Assembly (NCBI GenBank): GCA_031556525.1
Contig: JAVBSS010000002.1
Location: forward strand, 1 to 64,000
Reading direction: 5' to 3'
DNA: 64,000 nucleotides
Source: JAVBSN01 sp031556525
GTDB taxonomy: Bacteria; Bacillota; Clostridia; Lachnospirales; Lachnospiraceae
Position 1 is the stretch's first letter; every line of letters begins with the position of its first letter. Shown here one piece after another: positions 52,462 to 62,278 of this stretch. Under the pieces are notes generated by a model. It had not been told where the DNA came from, searched no databases, and saw only the letters and a program-made list of their open reading frames with translations. The translations under genes were made by a program, and so were the position numbers.

Positions 52462-53148
52462 ATGATTTATATAACAGGAGATATTCATTGTCCTATAGAT
52501 GTATCAAAATTGAATAGAAAAAGATTTGTAGAACAAAAGAAACTTACAAAACAAGATTATGTAATTATATGTGGAGATGTAGGATTAGTGTGGGATAATA
52601 GTTCATCAGATATTTGGTGGCAGAAATGGTTTGAAAACAAAAAATTTACCACATTATTTGTAGATGGAAATCATGAAAATCATGATAAGTTAGATGAATA
52701 TCCTATAGAAATATGGAATGGTGGTAAGATACATAGAATACAACCTACAGTAATTCATTTAATGAGGGGACAAGTATATAATATTGATGGAATGAAGTTT
52801 TTTACTATGGGTGGAGCTTCATCTAATGATAAAGAATATAGAAAAGAAGGCTTAAGTTGGTGGTCAAGAGAATTACCTTCTAAGGAAGAATATGAGGAAG
52901 CAATTAATAATCTAAGCAATGTAGATTGGAATGTAAATTATGTAGTAACACATACTATTTTTAATGATATGCAGAATATATTGAATAAAAATTATATGCA
53001 AGATGAATTGACAAGGTTTTTGTCACTAATAGAAGAAAAGCTAGATTTTAGGCATTGGTACTTTGGGCATTTTCATAAGGATATTCAGTTAGATAATAAA
53101 TATACTGTTTTGTATGATGATATAATAAAAATTAATTTGATTTTATAG
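52462..53148 (+). CDS. Calcineurin-like metallophosphoesterase
   Basis: A 228-residue protein. Metal-binding motifs run in order: GDIHC (about 6-10), CGDVGLVWD (about 41-49), GNHEN (about 75-79), VTHTIF (about 167-172) and GHFHKD (about 207-212). It hydrolyses phosphoesters with two metal ions; substrate unknown. ATG 52462 follows AAGGGGGAAA; the upstream in-frame ATG at 52411 overlaps the previous gene. It lacks a signal peptide, so it is cytoplasmic. Confidence 0.9.
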   Translation: MIYITGDIHCPIDVSKLNRKRFVEQKKLTKQDYVIICGDVGLVWDNSSSDIWWQKWFENKKFTTLFVDGNHENHDKLDEYPIEIWNGGKIHRIQPTVIHLMRGQVYNIDGMKFFTMGGASSNDKEYRKEGLSWWSRELPSKEEYEEAINNLSNVDWNVNYVVTHTIFNDMQNILNKNYMQDELTRFLSLIEEKLDFRHWYFGHFHKDIQLDNKYTVLYDDIIKINLIL

Positions 53149-53180
53149 TTGACACTAAAAGTACTATGTGATGATATAAT

Positions 53181-53230
53181 CCTCTATGAGTAGACATGGA
53201 AATAACAAAAACTACTTATGGAGGTTTTTT
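53181..53230 (+). terminator. Intrinsic terminator after the metallophosphoesterase
   Basis: CCTCTATGAGTAG (53181-53193) and CTACTTATGGAGG (53212-53224) form a 13-bp stem with two G-U pairs, then TTTTTT. Confidence 0.88.
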
Positions 53231-53295
53231 GTTGTATCTTTATTATAGAAACATGTCTTCGAAGTGTGGAAAAGTAAATAATAATAAAGTTATTG

Positions 53296-53324
53296 TTGAA
53301 AGTTGTAATTGATAGTGGTATAAT
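53296..53324 (+). promoter_or_regulatory. Sigma-A promoter with extended -10
   Basis: TTGAAA (53296-53301), 17-bp spacer ending TGG, TATAAT (53319-53324). Confidence 0.8.
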
Positions 53325-53394
53325 GTCGATTGTAGTTTAAATTCCGTAAAATTGGAATAAAAGTAAATTATATATCATGGAGGGGAAGATTATT

Positions 53395-54324
53395 ATGAAA
53401 TCGAGAAAATCAAAAGTTTTATTAAGCATTGTATTAGTAGCTGTTTTATTATTTAGCAATAGCAATACAATACCAGCTCAGGCAGAGACAGGAAGTTACA
53501 CTAGACTTTGTAATGTACCAGATGAGGAAGTAACACTTAAGGATGGAAAAACTAAGGTTAAATGCACCAACTTAGGAACAATGTGTATAGTTGATAGCAC
53601 ATTATATTGTATTAAAACAGATAGCACAGATAGTGCAAGTGTTTTATATATTATAAAAAACTATACATCATCATCAGCTACTATTACTAAAAAGACGATT
53701 AAAAATAAAAGTGGACAAGTAACTAGTATAGGACATGGTAATGGAATGACTTATTATAATGGTTCAATTTATGTTGCAACTATGATAGGTAGTGGAAGTG
53801 GAAGTCAAATAGTTAGAATCAATACATCAGGAGTAATACAAGAAGGTTTTACTTATAATCATTCAATATCTTCAATATCATATTCTAGAGGTGGATATTT
53901 TATTGTAAATGGAAAACAAGATACAACTGGATATAGAAAATATGATGTTGTATCATTAGCATCAGGTAAAGCATCTCGCTATAAGTCATTTTATGTTAAG
54001 ATAGCTGATAATCGTATATCTCAGGACACCCATTATGAAGATGGAACATTTTATATAGTAAGGACAGTTGATGATGGTAACCTAAATAAGAATAAGTTAA
54101 TAATAGTTGATTTAAGTGCTACTATAGTAGATGGTAAAAAATATTCTTATGATGTAGTTGATATTAATGGTTCAGGTTCAGGTAAATTTGAAATTGAATC
54201 ATTAGATATAGCAGGTGGAAAAGTAATAGCATGTGCAAATAGTGGTACAGATGGTATATTTAAATTATCTTATTCAATTGCAAAAATACAAATTATAACC
54301 CCTGTTTTAAATCGTGTAGGATAG
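53395..54324 (+). CDS. Secreted protein, probable beta-propeller
   Basis: A 309-residue protein. Residues about 1-31 are a signal peptide (basic RKSK, VLLSIVLVAVLLFSN core, cleavage near AQA|ET). The mature part is beta-rich with repeated short strands (CIVDSTLYCIKT, MTYYNGSIYVATMI, YEDGTFYIVRTV, LDIAGGKVIACAN), which suggests a six- or seven-bladed propeller. No catalytic motif is recognised and no cell-wall anchor is present. ATG 53395 follows GGAGGGGAAG; single-gene unit with promoter and terminator. Confidence 0.8.
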   Translation: MKSRKSKVLLSIVLVAVLLFSNSNTIPAQAETGSYTRLCNVPDEEVTLKDGKTKVKCTNLGTMCIVDSTLYCIKTDSTDSASVLYIIKNYTSSSATITKKTIKNKSGQVTSIGHGNGMTYYNGSIYVATMIGSGSGSQIVRINTSGVIQEGFTYNHSISSISYSRGGYFIVNGKQDTTGYRKYDVVSLASGKASRYKSFYVKIADNRISQDTHYEDGTFYIVRTVDDGNLNKNKLIIVDLSATIVDGKKYSYDVVDINGSGSGKFEIESLDIAGGKVIACANSGTDGIFKLSYSIAKIQIITPVLNRVG

Positions 54325-54359
54325 AAAAAATTACATAATACTAATAATCTCAATCATTT

Positions 54360-54389
54360 AGGTGAGGGCAACATGTCCTCGCCTATTTT
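54360..54389 (+). terminator. Intrinsic terminator after the secreted protein
   Basis: AGGTGAGG (54360-54367) and CCTCGCCT (54377-54384) form a stem with one G-U pair, then ATTTTCTATT. Confidence 0.82.
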
Positions 54390-54554
54390 CTATTCCTACC
54401 AAAATGAAGTATAATAATATAAATTATTTAAACTAATATAGGGTGGATAAATTTTCGAAAATATTACACCCTTTTGAAAATCTGTTATCTACTTTTGATA
54501 AAATGGCAATGCTATAATCAATTTATCAAATAAAACATACGGGAGGCGAATCTT

Positions 54555-55886
54555 ATGAAAAAGAGATTATTAGCAGGAATATTAAGCGTAGCAATGTTAG
54601 CTACAATGTTAACAGGATGTAGTGGTGATTCAACATCAGATCCAACAACAGAAGGAGCAGCAAGCAACGGTGGAGGAGCGGTTACTGAAGAACAAGTAAC
54701 ATTGAAATTATTTTCAAATCTACCAGACAGAAAGAATGGTCAAGGACTTGTAGAGCAACAAATTATAGATGAGTATATGGATGAGAATCCAAATGTAAAA
54801 ATCGAAGTAGAGGCATTAGACGAAGAAGCATACAAGACAAAATTCAAAGCATATGCAATGGATGGTATGCCAGATGTGGTAAGTATCTGGGGTCAACCAG
54901 CATTCTTAGATGAAGTATTAGATGCAGGTGTGTTAGCAGAATTAAACGAAGCAGATTATGCAGACTATGGTTTCTTAGAAGGATCATTAGAAGGATTTAA
55001 GAAAGATGATAAACTATATGGTCTTCCAAGAAATACAGATGTAGCAGTTATATATTATAATCAAAAAATGTTTGAAGACAATGGTTGGAAAGTACCAACA
55101 ACTTATGATGAGATGTTAGCATTAGCTGGCGATATCAAAGGCAAAAGCATTATTCCGATGGCAATGGATGGTGGAGACGGATGGCCACTAGCAATATATT
55201 TAACAGACATTGTTAATAAGATAAATGGAAGCTGTAAAGAAATCGTTGGTGGTGCAGTTAGAACAGCAGATTTTACAGATTCAGTATTTGTAGAAGCAAC
55301 AGAACTTCTTAGAAGAACAGTAGAAGCAGGAATGTTCCAAGATGGTTTTGATTCACAAGATTATGGTACAGCAATGAACTTATTCACAAATGGTCAAGCT
55401 GCAATGTTCTACATGGGAAGCTGGGAGAGCTCAATGGCATTAAATGAAGATATTCCAGAAGATGTACGTACTAACATTCGTGTATTTACAATGCCAGTAG
55501 TAGAAGGTGGAAAAGGTAAAGCAACAGATATCGCAGCTTGGAACGGTGGAGGATATGGTATATCAGCCGATTCTAAGAACAAAGAAGCAGCAGTTAAATT
55601 CTTAAATTACTTATATCAACCAGACAAACTTTCAAAATATGGTTGGGAAAATGGTGTTGGAATGTCAGCACAAGATCAATCAGCATATATGACAGGTGAT
55701 GAGACAGAATTACAAAAACAATTAACAGAGCTAGTAAACAATGCAACAAGCTTATCAGGAACACCAATAAATGATTGTGGTCCTTCAAAATTCAAGAGCA
55801 GCATAGAAAGTGAGATTCAGAGCGTATCAAACGGAACAAAATCAGTAAATGATTTCTTAGGTACAATCGGAGACAAATGTAAATAA
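54555..55886 (+). CDS. CUT1-type sugar ABC transporter substrate-binding lipoprotein
   Basis: A 443-residue lipoprotein. The signal peptide ends in the lipobox LTGC with Cys at about residue 22, followed by an acidic/Gly linker. The body is a family 1 extracellular solute-binding protein, with VTLKLFSNLPDRK at the start, GMPDVVSIWGQPAFLDE, YGLPRNTDVAVIYYNQKMFE and AAMFYMGSWES. It captures a sugar or oligosaccharide outside the membrane for the two permeases that follow. ATG with CGGGAGGCG upstream; a TATAAT at 54513-54518 is a candidate -10. The GH30 gene in the locus suggests a beta-glucoside, glucan or xylan-derived ligand. Confidence 0.94.
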   Translation: MKKRLLAGILSVAMLATMLTGCSGDSTSDPTTEGAASNGGGAVTEEQVTLKLFSNLPDRKNGQGLVEQQIIDEYMDENPNVKIEVEALDEEAYKTKFKAYAMDGMPDVVSIWGQPAFLDEVLDAGVLAELNEADYADYGFLEGSLEGFKKDDKLYGLPRNTDVAVIYYNQKMFEDNGWKVPTTYDEMLALAGDIKGKSIIPMAMDGGDGWPLAIYLTDIVNKINGSCKEIVGGAVRTADFTDSVFVEATELLRRTVEAGMFQDGFDSQDYGTAMNLFTNGQAAMFYMGSWESSMALNEDIPEDVRTNIRVFTMPVVEGGKGKATDIAAWNGGGYGISADSKNKEAAVKFLNYLYQPDKLSKYGWENGVGMSAQDQSAYMTGDETELQKQLTELVNNATSLSGTPINDCGPSKFKSSIESEIQSVSNGTKSVNDFLGTIGDKCK

Positions 55887-55899
55887 ATGAGACTGAATG

Positions 55900-55918
55900 G
55901 CCGCTCCCACGGGGCGGC
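55900..55918 (+). promoter_or_regulatory. GC-rich intercistronic hairpin
   Basis: GCCGCTCC (55900-55907) pairs with GGGGCGGC (55911-55918) around CAC. The T-tract is poor. Such hairpins after binding-protein genes usually stabilise upstream mRNA or partly stop transcription, giving more binding protein than permease. Confidence 0.7.
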
Positions 55919-55942
55919 TATTTCTGACAGGAGGTATAGAAG

Positions 55943-56854
55943 ATGAAGAAGTTATATAGTAACAAAGCTGTCATTTTAAGTCTTATTTTACCCGCTCTCT
56001 TAGTATTTGTATTTGCCATACTAGCACCTATTTGTTTAAGTGTATATTATGGATTTACAGACTACTCTGGTATGGGAGAAGCAACATTTATAGGAATGGA
56101 TAATTATAAGGCTTTATTACAAGATAAAACTTTGCACAGAGCATTACTTAATTCACTACTTCTAGCAATTGGATTTATATGTATTCAACATCCAATAGCA
56201 ATAGTGGTAGCAGCAGTATTAGATAAATTACAAGGAAAAGCAGAAGGATTTTTCCGTTGTGTATATTTTATTCCTAACGTTATATCAGTAGCAGTTATTG
56301 CTTACTTATGGAAGTTTATATATAACCCAGATTACGGTCTATTAAATAACGTACTTAGCGCATTAGGATTTGAAGGAAAGATAAATTGGTTTAGCCCAGA
56401 ATATGCAATATGGTCAGTACTTCTAGTACTTATATGGCATGGATTTGGATGGGGTATGCTTATATATTACACAGGTATTAAAAATATAGATCCAGTATTA
56501 TATGAGGCAGCAGCTATTGATGGAGCTAATCCTATTCAAACATTTTTCGGTATTACACTTCCGCTTATGAAACCGGTAATACAGGTAAATGTTACAATGG
56601 CAATTATCTCAGCATTAAAACAGATGGAGACGGTGTACTTATTAACAAATGGTGGACCAGGAGATAGTACACAATTTGCAGCAACCTATCTTTACAAACA
56701 AGCATTTCAATCATTCCAATACGGTTATGGTAATGCAATAGGTGTTGTATTTATAGTGATTTGTATAGCCGTTACAATACTATTAAATATAATATTTGCA
56801 GAAAGAAATGAAGTGAAAATAAAAAAGAGAAAGGCGGTATATAATCATGAATAA
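55943..56854 (+). CDS. Sugar ABC transporter permease (MalF/UgpA-like)
   Basis: A 303-residue protein with six membrane helices. The ATPase-contacting EAA loop is YEAAAIDGANPIQTFFGITL then PLMKP (about 190-214). The first helix is AVILSLILPALLVFVFAI. ATG follows GGAGGTATAG. It overlaps the next permease gene by 8 bp. No ATPase gene is present, so a shared MsmX-type ATPase elsewhere is likely. Confidence 0.94.
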   Translation: MKKLYSNKAVILSLILPALLVFVFAILAPICLSVYYGFTDYSGMGEATFIGMDNYKALLQDKTLHRALLNSLLLAIGFICIQHPIAIVVAAVLDKLQGKAEGFFRCVYFIPNVISVAVIAYLWKFIYNPDYGLLNNVLSALGFEGKINWFSPEYAIWSVLLVLIWHGFGWGMLIYYTGIKNIDPVLYEAAAIDGANPIQTFFGITLPLMKPVIQVNVTMAIISALKQMETVYLLTNGGPGDSTQFAATYLYKQAFQSFQYGYGNAIGVVFIVICIAVTILLNIIFAERNEVKIKKRKAVYNHE

Positions 56855-57686
56855 GAAAATAAGCATAAAACCTAAACGAATTTTATTATGGATTGTATTG
56901 ATTATGGCAGCAATTGTTCAGATATTTCCGCTAGTATGGTTAGTTGATTTTTCTCTAGCAAGTAGTACAGAAATGTTTACTAGTGGTTTACTTATAATAC
57001 CTAAGAAAATACAATGGGGAAATTACGTAAAAGCATTTGTAGATGGACATTTTCTCTTATATTTAAAAAACAGCGTTTTAATAAATGTACTAGCAGTAGT
57101 TATAGTAGTAATTATATCAATTATGGCGGCTTATGCATGTAAGAGAATGCAGTGGAGATTAAGTATGCCAGTAAAGACTATATTACTTTTGGGAATGATG
57201 ATTCCTATTCATGCAACACTATTGCCAAATTACAAAATATATAATATGCTTGGATTAACAGATACAATATGGGCTCTTTTAATTCCTTACGTAGCATTTT
57301 CGCTACCACAGGCAATGTTCTTAATGACTAGTTTTATTGATTCAATACCTATAGAATTGGAAGAGGCAGCAGTAATAGATGGATGTGGAATATATAGAAT
57401 AGTATTTCAGATTTTGATACCACTTCTAAAACCATCAATTGCAACAGTATCTATTATGACATTCTTGAACAATTGGAATGAATTTATGATGGCAAGTACA
57501 TACCTAAGCACACCAAAATGGAAGACGTTACCGTTCTCAGTATTAGAGTTTACTGGACAATACTCTTCTAACTATGCAGTACAGTTTGCGGTAATGGCAT
57601 TAACAGCAGCTCCAGCAGTTATTGTGTATATTGTATTAAATAAACATATTACTAAGGGTGTAGCAGCAGGTGCAGTTAAAGGATAA
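56847..57686 (+). CDS. Sugar ABC transporter permease (MalG/UgpE-like)
   Basis: A 279-residue protein with six membrane helices. The EAA loop is EEAAVIDGCGIYRIVFQILI then PLLKP. The typical final stretch AAGAVKG is present. Partner of the permease encoded just upstream; the kinase gene follows after 5 bp. Confidence 0.94.
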   Translation: MNKKISIKPKRILLWIVLIMAAIVQIFPLVWLVDFSLASSTEMFTSGLLIIPKKIQWGNYVKAFVDGHFLLYLKNSVLINVLAVVIVVIISIMAAYACKRMQWRLSMPVKTILLLGMMIPIHATLLPNYKIYNMLGLTDTIWALLIPYVAFSLPQAMFLMTSFIDSIPIELEEAAVIDGCGIYRIVFQILIPLLKPSIATVSIMTFLNNWNEFMMASTYLSTPKWKTLPFSVLEFTGQYSSNYAVQFAVMALTAAPAVIVYIVLNKHITKGVAAGAVKG

Positions 57687-57691
57687 ACAAT

Positions 57692-59491
57692 ATGAAATTA
57701 AAACAGCGTATTAATGATATGAGTATTAAGAAAAAAATGATAGTGTACACATATATTGTGGTAGCTCCAATACTATGTTTAATTAGTTTGATTGTATTTT
57801 TTCAAGATTACAATAGAATGGAAAACGAATTAAATGAACTTGGAAGCAACGGTGTTGATAACTTAAGTACAAACGTAGAAGAGTTAAACCAAGTTATTAT
57901 AGAATTGTCCACATATATATGTATTAACTATGATATTTCAGAGATTCTTACATCAAAAGAACCAGAAATTTTAAATGAGAATTCTCAGCTATGGCAGGAG
58001 AAGGCTCCTATGAGATTTATACAAGATACGCTTGCTTTAAAAGGATACATTAAAACATTAGGAATATACCCTGAAAACGGGGTGAATCCATATCAAAGAA
58101 GTTTAGATGCGACAGCATATTTACCAAGTATTGAAGATGTTAGAGATACAGAAATGTACGAGACGGCAGTAAAGGCAAAGGGTAAAGTTAACTGGGAGAG
58201 AATTAATAAATATTCCAGTGATGTTTACAAATCAAATAGAACAGAGAAAATAGTACTTTATAGAGAGATATATGATTTATCAAAGCAAACAAAATTAGGA
58301 TATCTAGTAATAGGAGCAGATGCAGGCAAATACAAAACAACATGTGAGACATCATTAATACATGAAGGTGATGCAGTAGTTGTATTGAATCCAGAAGGTG
58401 AATTACTTGTTAGTGGAGGTAGTTCCAATGAAGAAATGGAGGGATTTTTTTCGGGAGAAGAATTCTTTGAAAATTACATCGTAGCTGGTGTAGATAAATT
58501 TTCTTATAATAACTGGAATGTATTTGTAAAACAGAATGAGGACAGTGGTCTTATATCTTGTATGCTGATATCTAAAGACAGCATTAATGATCAATTATTA
58601 AGTGTGGCATATGCACCGATTTTATTACTACTTGGAGTTTTACTTGGAATGTTTCCTGTACTAATATTAGTATCTAACGTTATAACAAGACCTCTTGGTC
58701 GAGTAAAAGATGCAATGATACAATTTAGACAAGGCGATTTTAACCAACAAGTTTCAGTAGATACGAAGGATGAAATCGGCGAAGTGGCAGCAGGTTTTAA
58801 TCAAATGGTAACAGATATTAAAAGTCTTATAGATGAGAATTATGTAATAACACTGCGGGAAAAAGAAAGTGAGCTTACAGCACTTCAAGCACAGATTAAT
58901 CCTCATTTTCTATATAACACGCTAGATTCATTATATTGGCAAGCATTAGGTGCAGGCAATGATGATATAGCAGATAATATATTAGCATTAGCAAATCTTT
59001 TCCGAATGGTACTCGGAGAAGGAAAAGGAATAATAGAAGTAGGACTAGAGCGTGACTTAATAAAAGAATATTTAAAAGTGCAGAAGATGCGATTTAATAC
59101 AAGATTAGAATATAGTATTGATATTGATAAAGATATTGAAAGAGAGACCATACCTAAATTAATATTACAACCATTTGTAGAAAATGCTATTGTACATGGT
59201 TTTGAAAATGTAGACGATCCATGCAGTATAGTTGTTAAGGGCTGTCGAATTGAAAAAGGAATAGAATTTGTTATTAGTGATACCGGAATAGGAATGAACG
59301 AGGAACAGATTAAAGCCATCTTTGAAGTAGATGATGCAGACAGATATAGGGGACAACGTATTGGACGATATGCAGTAAAGAATGTAAAAGAACGATTAAG
59401 CTTACAATATCATGACAACTTTGAATTACTAGTTAATAGTGAACCAGGCGAAGGAACAGAAATTATTATACGATTGTATAACAAGGAATGA
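57692..59491 (+). CDS. YesM-type sensor histidine kinase
   Basis: A 599-residue membrane kinase. Helix 1 spans about 17-37 (IVYTYIVVAPILCLISLIVFF) and helix 2 about 305-330, enclosing a large external sensor domain, followed by HAMP (about 330-385, with ITRPLGRVKDAMIQFRQGDF). The phospho-acceptor region ALQAQINPHFLYNTLDSLYW is of the His_kinase (LytS/YesM) type. The ATPase domain shows LILQPFVENAIVHGF and DTGIGMNEEQIKAIF. It probably senses the imported carbohydrate or the loaded binding protein and phosphorylates the YesN-like regulator next to it. Confidence 0.93.
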   Translation: MKLKQRINDMSIKKKMIVYTYIVVAPILCLISLIVFFQDYNRMENELNELGSNGVDNLSTNVEELNQVIIELSTYICINYDISEILTSKEPEILNENSQLWQEKAPMRFIQDTLALKGYIKTLGIYPENGVNPYQRSLDATAYLPSIEDVRDTEMYETAVKAKGKVNWERINKYSSDVYKSNRTEKIVLYREIYDLSKQTKLGYLVIGADAGKYKTTCETSLIHEGDAVVVLNPEGELLVSGGSSNEEMEGFFSGEEFFENYIVAGVDKFSYNNWNVFVKQNEDSGLISCMLISKDSINDQLLSVAYAPILLLLGVLLGMFPVLILVSNVITRPLGRVKDAMIQFRQGDFNQQVSVDTKDEIGEVAAGFNQMVTDIKSLIDENYVITLREKESELTALQAQINPHFLYNTLDSLYWQALGAGNDDIADNILALANLFRMVLGEGKGIIEVGLERDLIKEYLKVQKMRFNTRLEYSIDIDKDIERETIPKLILQPFVENAIVHGFENVDDPCSIVVKGCRIEKGIEFVISDTGIGMNEEQIKAIFEVDDADRYRGQRIGRYAVKNVKERLSLQYHDNFELLVNSEPGEGTEIIIRLYNKE

Positions 59492-59501
59492 GGTTGATAT
59501 T

Positions 59502-60251
59502 ATGGGATTAAAACTATTAATTGCAGATGATGAAGATGCCATAAGAAATGGTATATGTAAATATCTACAACTTCATACAGATAGGTTTGAGCAAATATAT
59601 ACTGCTGAAAATGGACAAAAAGCCTTAGATGAGATTATTCTACATCGCCCTGATATTATGGTGCTAGATGTTAGAATGCCGTTAAAGACTGGTTTAGAAG
59701 TAATGCAAGAGGCAAATAAGTTAGGAATTAAGCCTATAACCATTATTCTAAGTGCGTATGATGAATTCAAATATGCTCAACAAGCACTGCATTTTGGAGC
59801 CAGAGATTATTTGTTAAAACCAGTAGGTTCAAGAGATATTTTAAGTCTTGTGAATAAATTTGCAGACGAAATAGAGGGTAAGCTTAAGAAACAAGAGGTA
59901 AGCGAAGATGTGCTAGGAATTCCAGCAGTGGTGCTTAGGGCCGAGGAGTATATTAAAGAACATTATAACGAAGATATATCAGCTCAAGAGGCAGCGGATT
60001 ATGCAGGAATTACAGCGGGGTATTTATCAACATTATTTTCGCAACATTTACAATGTGGATTTAATGAATTGCTTAATACAGTAAGAGTTGAACATGCACG
60101 TGTATATTTAGAACAAAATTATTTAAAAACATACGAAATAGCTTATAAAGTTGGATTTCGTGATGAGAAATACTTCTCCCGAGTATTTAAGAAAATAACA
60201 GGTATTCCACCAAGTGAATACCGTAAGACTTCACAGGGAAAGGAAGTATAG
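59502..60251 (+). CDS. YesN-type response regulator with AraC DNA-binding domain
   Basis: A 249-residue protein. The receiver domain holds LLIADDEDAIRNGI and the phospho-site Asp in IMVLDVRMP (about 56), then LSAYDEF and LLKPVG. The C-terminal AraC/XylS double helix-turn-helix runs from about 150 to 245 (AADYAGITAGYLSTLFSQHL and IAYKVGFRDEKYFSRVFKKI). ATG 59502 with GAGGTTGAT upstream is preferred to an in-frame start inside the kinase gene. It should activate the transporter and glycosidase genes around it. Confidence 0.93.
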   Translation: MGLKLLIADDEDAIRNGICKYLQLHTDRFEQIYTAENGQKALDEIILHRPDIMVLDVRMPLKTGLEVMQEANKLGIKPITIILSAYDEFKYAQQALHFGARDYLLKPVGSRDILSLVNKFADEIEGKLKKQEVSEDVLGIPAVVLRAEEYIKEHYNEDISAQEAADYAGITAGYLSTLFSQHLQCGFNELLNTVRVEHARVYLEQNYLKTYEIAYKVGFRDEKYFSRVFKKITGIPPSEYRKTSQGKEV

Positions 60252-60253
60252 AC

Positions 60254-61585
60254 ATGGAAATAATGAAGTATGTAATGACAGATTTTTTAGAACAAAAGAG
60301 AACTACAATATATAATGAAGTTGAATTTAGAGAAGATATAGAGACAGAGAATCAAGTAGTAAATATATATCCTAATGTAAGGTATCAATGTTTTGATGGG
60401 TTTGGAGGAGCGTTAACAGATTCGGCTGGATACATATATTCACAGCTTAACGACTCTCAGAAACAAGAAATGTTATCTAATTATTTCAATGAAGAAAATA
60501 TGAGCTATAGATTAGTACGTATTCCTATAGATAGTTGTGATTTTTCATTAGAGCATTATCAAGCATCAGATAAAGAATTTATGGAAGGCTTTGATATGAG
60601 CAGAGCCAATAAGTATATATTACCATTACTACGAGATGTAATGGATAAGGTTGGAGACAACTTAGAAGTAATGTTAACTCCTTGGAGTCCACCGGCATTT
60701 ATGAAATCGAATAATCATAGAAATGGTGGAGGTATACTTTTACCTGAATACAAGAAACAATGGGCAGATTATATCTGTACTTATATTAAGAAATATAGAG
60801 AAATGGGTGTACCAGTTACTCATATTAGCATTCAAAATGAACCTAAAGCAGTACAGACTTGGGACTCATGTATATTTGATGGTGCAGCAGAAAAAGAATT
60901 CTTAAAAGATTATCTATGGCCATCTTTACAAGAAAATGGTCTGGAGGATATAAAGGTATATATCTGGGATCATAACAAAGAACGTGCCTTTGAACGTGCA
61001 TGTGAGATTATTGATGAAGAGACAAATTTGATGGTAGAAGGTATTGCTGTGCATTGGTATAGTGGAGATCACTTTGATGCATTACAGATGATTAGAGATA
61101 AATTCCCGGATAAGAAGATCATTTTATCAGAAGCTTGCATTGAGTATAGTAAATTTTCACAGGATGAGTATTTATCAAATGCACAGAAATATGCTCATGA
61201 TATTATAGGGAATCTAAATCATGGACTTACAGCTTTCTATGATTGGAATATTATATTAGATGAGATTGGTGGACCAAATCATGTAGGCAATTATTGTGAT
61301 GCGCCATATTTATTTAATACAGAAAAGAAAAAATTAATTGAGAGAAATACTCTAGCTTATATATGGCATTTTAGTCATTTTATAAAGAAAGGTTCTGTAA
61401 GAATTGGAACAACAACCTATTCGGAAAACTTAGAAGTAACTGCATTTGAGAAGGATAATGAATATTCTATAGTTATGCTTAATCGCACTAAAAATCAGAT
61501 ACCAGCAGTAATACGTTTTGAAAATAAATCAGTAGAAGTAATACTAGAACCAGAAACAATATTTAGTGGTGTAATTACGCTATAA
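60254..61585 (+). CDS. Glycoside hydrolase family 30 enzyme
   Basis: A 443-residue cytoplasmic enzyme without signal peptide. Family 30 features: CFDGFGGALTDSAGYIYSQL (about 37-56), TPWSPPAFMKSNNHRNGGG (about 138-156), ISIQNEPKAVQTW with the acid/base Glu in NEP (about 197), HWYSGD and ILSEACIEYS with the nucleophile Glu (about 293). A C-terminal beta-sandwich (about 375-443) closes the protein. It is related to glucosylceramidase-like and beta-1,6-glucanase/xylosidase members; the exact substrate is open. No export signal, so it acts on sugars brought in by the neighbouring ABC importer. It begins 2 bp after the regulator stop. Confidence 0.93.
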   Translation: MEIMKYVMTDFLEQKRTTIYNEVEFREDIETENQVVNIYPNVRYQCFDGFGGALTDSAGYIYSQLNDSQKQEMLSNYFNEENMSYRLVRIPIDSCDFSLEHYQASDKEFMEGFDMSRANKYILPLLRDVMDKVGDNLEVMLTPWSPPAFMKSNNHRNGGGILLPEYKKQWADYICTYIKKYREMGVPVTHISIQNEPKAVQTWDSCIFDGAAEKEFLKDYLWPSLQENGLEDIKVYIWDHNKERAFERACEIIDEETNLMVEGIAVHWYSGDHFDALQMIRDKFPDKKIILSEACIEYSKFSQDEYLSNAQKYAHDIIGNLNHGLTAFYDWNIILDEIGGPNHVGNYCDAPYLFNTEKKKLIERNTLAYIWHFSHFIKKGSVRIGTTTYSENLEVTAFEKDNEYSIVMLNRTKNQIPAVIRFENKSVEVILEPETIFSGVITL

Positions 61586-61658
61586 GTAATATCCCCTATC
61601 GTGCCGATGTAATAAGTAGAAAATGGATTTTCTAACAAAAACGACAAGGAGGGGTCAT

Positions 61659-62180
61659 ATGAAGATTAATGGTAGTGATGGTGTTAATCATTTTGGAATG
61701 GTAACTAAGAATAAAACAGGGCAGAATGTAACACTATCAAGTAAAGAAGATAGTAATGTATTATCAGAAGAGGCAGGTGTAACTCTTGAGCTATCAGATA
61801 ATTCTAGAGGGCGAGTAGATGTAGGTATTGTTTCGGCATCAGTAATTAAAGAGCAGATGGAGCGGTTACAAGAGCAATCAAAAGCAGCAGAAAAAAGTGG
61901 CATAGTCAATTCTAAATGCATGACTATAGCAATGCGCATTGCAAGTGGTGATGAAGTACCACTTAAGGATGTAATATATTTGCAAAAAAATAGATCGGAT
62001 TTATATGATATGGCAATGAGGATGCGAATACCAAAGGCTGATCCGAAAAAATATGATAGCATAACGGATGATGAGGAAGATGAGAACACCTCAAACGGTA
62101 ATATAAGTGGCAGTAGTGAAAGTAATATAGATACTAGTGAAAGTGTGTGTGTGGAAGTTAGTGAATCTGTAGAAGTATAA
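61659..62180 (+). CDS. Hypothetical Lachnospiraceae-type protein
   Basis: A 173-residue protein starting at ATG 61659 behind AAGGAGGGG. It has a Gly/Asn/Ser-rich start, a central helical region with KEQMERLQEQSKAAEKSG, then CMTIAMRIASGDEVPLKDVI and YLQKNRSDLYDMAMRMR (about 85-125), and an acidic, Ser-rich tail with three SE(S/V)V-like units. The central block (IAxRIxxGDxVPxxDxxYLxxxxPxLYxxAxxMR) recurs in small clostridial proteins of unknown function. No membrane segment or signal peptide. Confidence 0.7.
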   Translation: MKINGSDGVNHFGMVTKNKTGQNVTLSSKEDSNVLSEEAGVTLELSDNSRGRVDVGIVSASVIKEQMERLQEQSKAAEKSGIVNSKCMTIAMRIASGDEVPLKDVIYLQKNRSDLYDMAMRMRIPKADPKKYDSITDDEEDENTSNGNISGSSESNIDTSESVCVEVSESVEV

Positions 62181-62190
62181 GAAAATATGG

Positions 62191-62223
62191 GCAACCTAAG
62201 TGATTTTACTTAGGTTGCTTTTT
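62191..62223 (+). terminator. Intrinsic terminator
   Basis: GCAACCTAAGT (62191-62201) and ACTTAGGTTGC (62208-62218), a perfect 11-bp stem with a six-base loop, then TTTTT. Confidence 0.95.
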
Positions 62224-62225
62224 GG

Positions 62226-62255
62226 TTGGTAAAGTAAGGCTTTCTGTGGTATTAT
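62226..62255 (+). promoter_or_regulatory. Probable promoter of the right-edge kinase
   Basis: TTGGTA (62226-62231), 18-bp spacer ending TGG, TATTAT (62250-62255), an extended -10. Confidence 0.5.
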
Positions 62256-62278
62256 TATGTAATAAAAGGGGAGAAACT

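Noticed and set aside
61688..62194. 168-codon minus-strand open frame
   Set aside because: It is antisense to the plus-strand gene with a clear ribosome site, and it overlaps the terminator; its composition is Ser/Leu-rich shadow coding.
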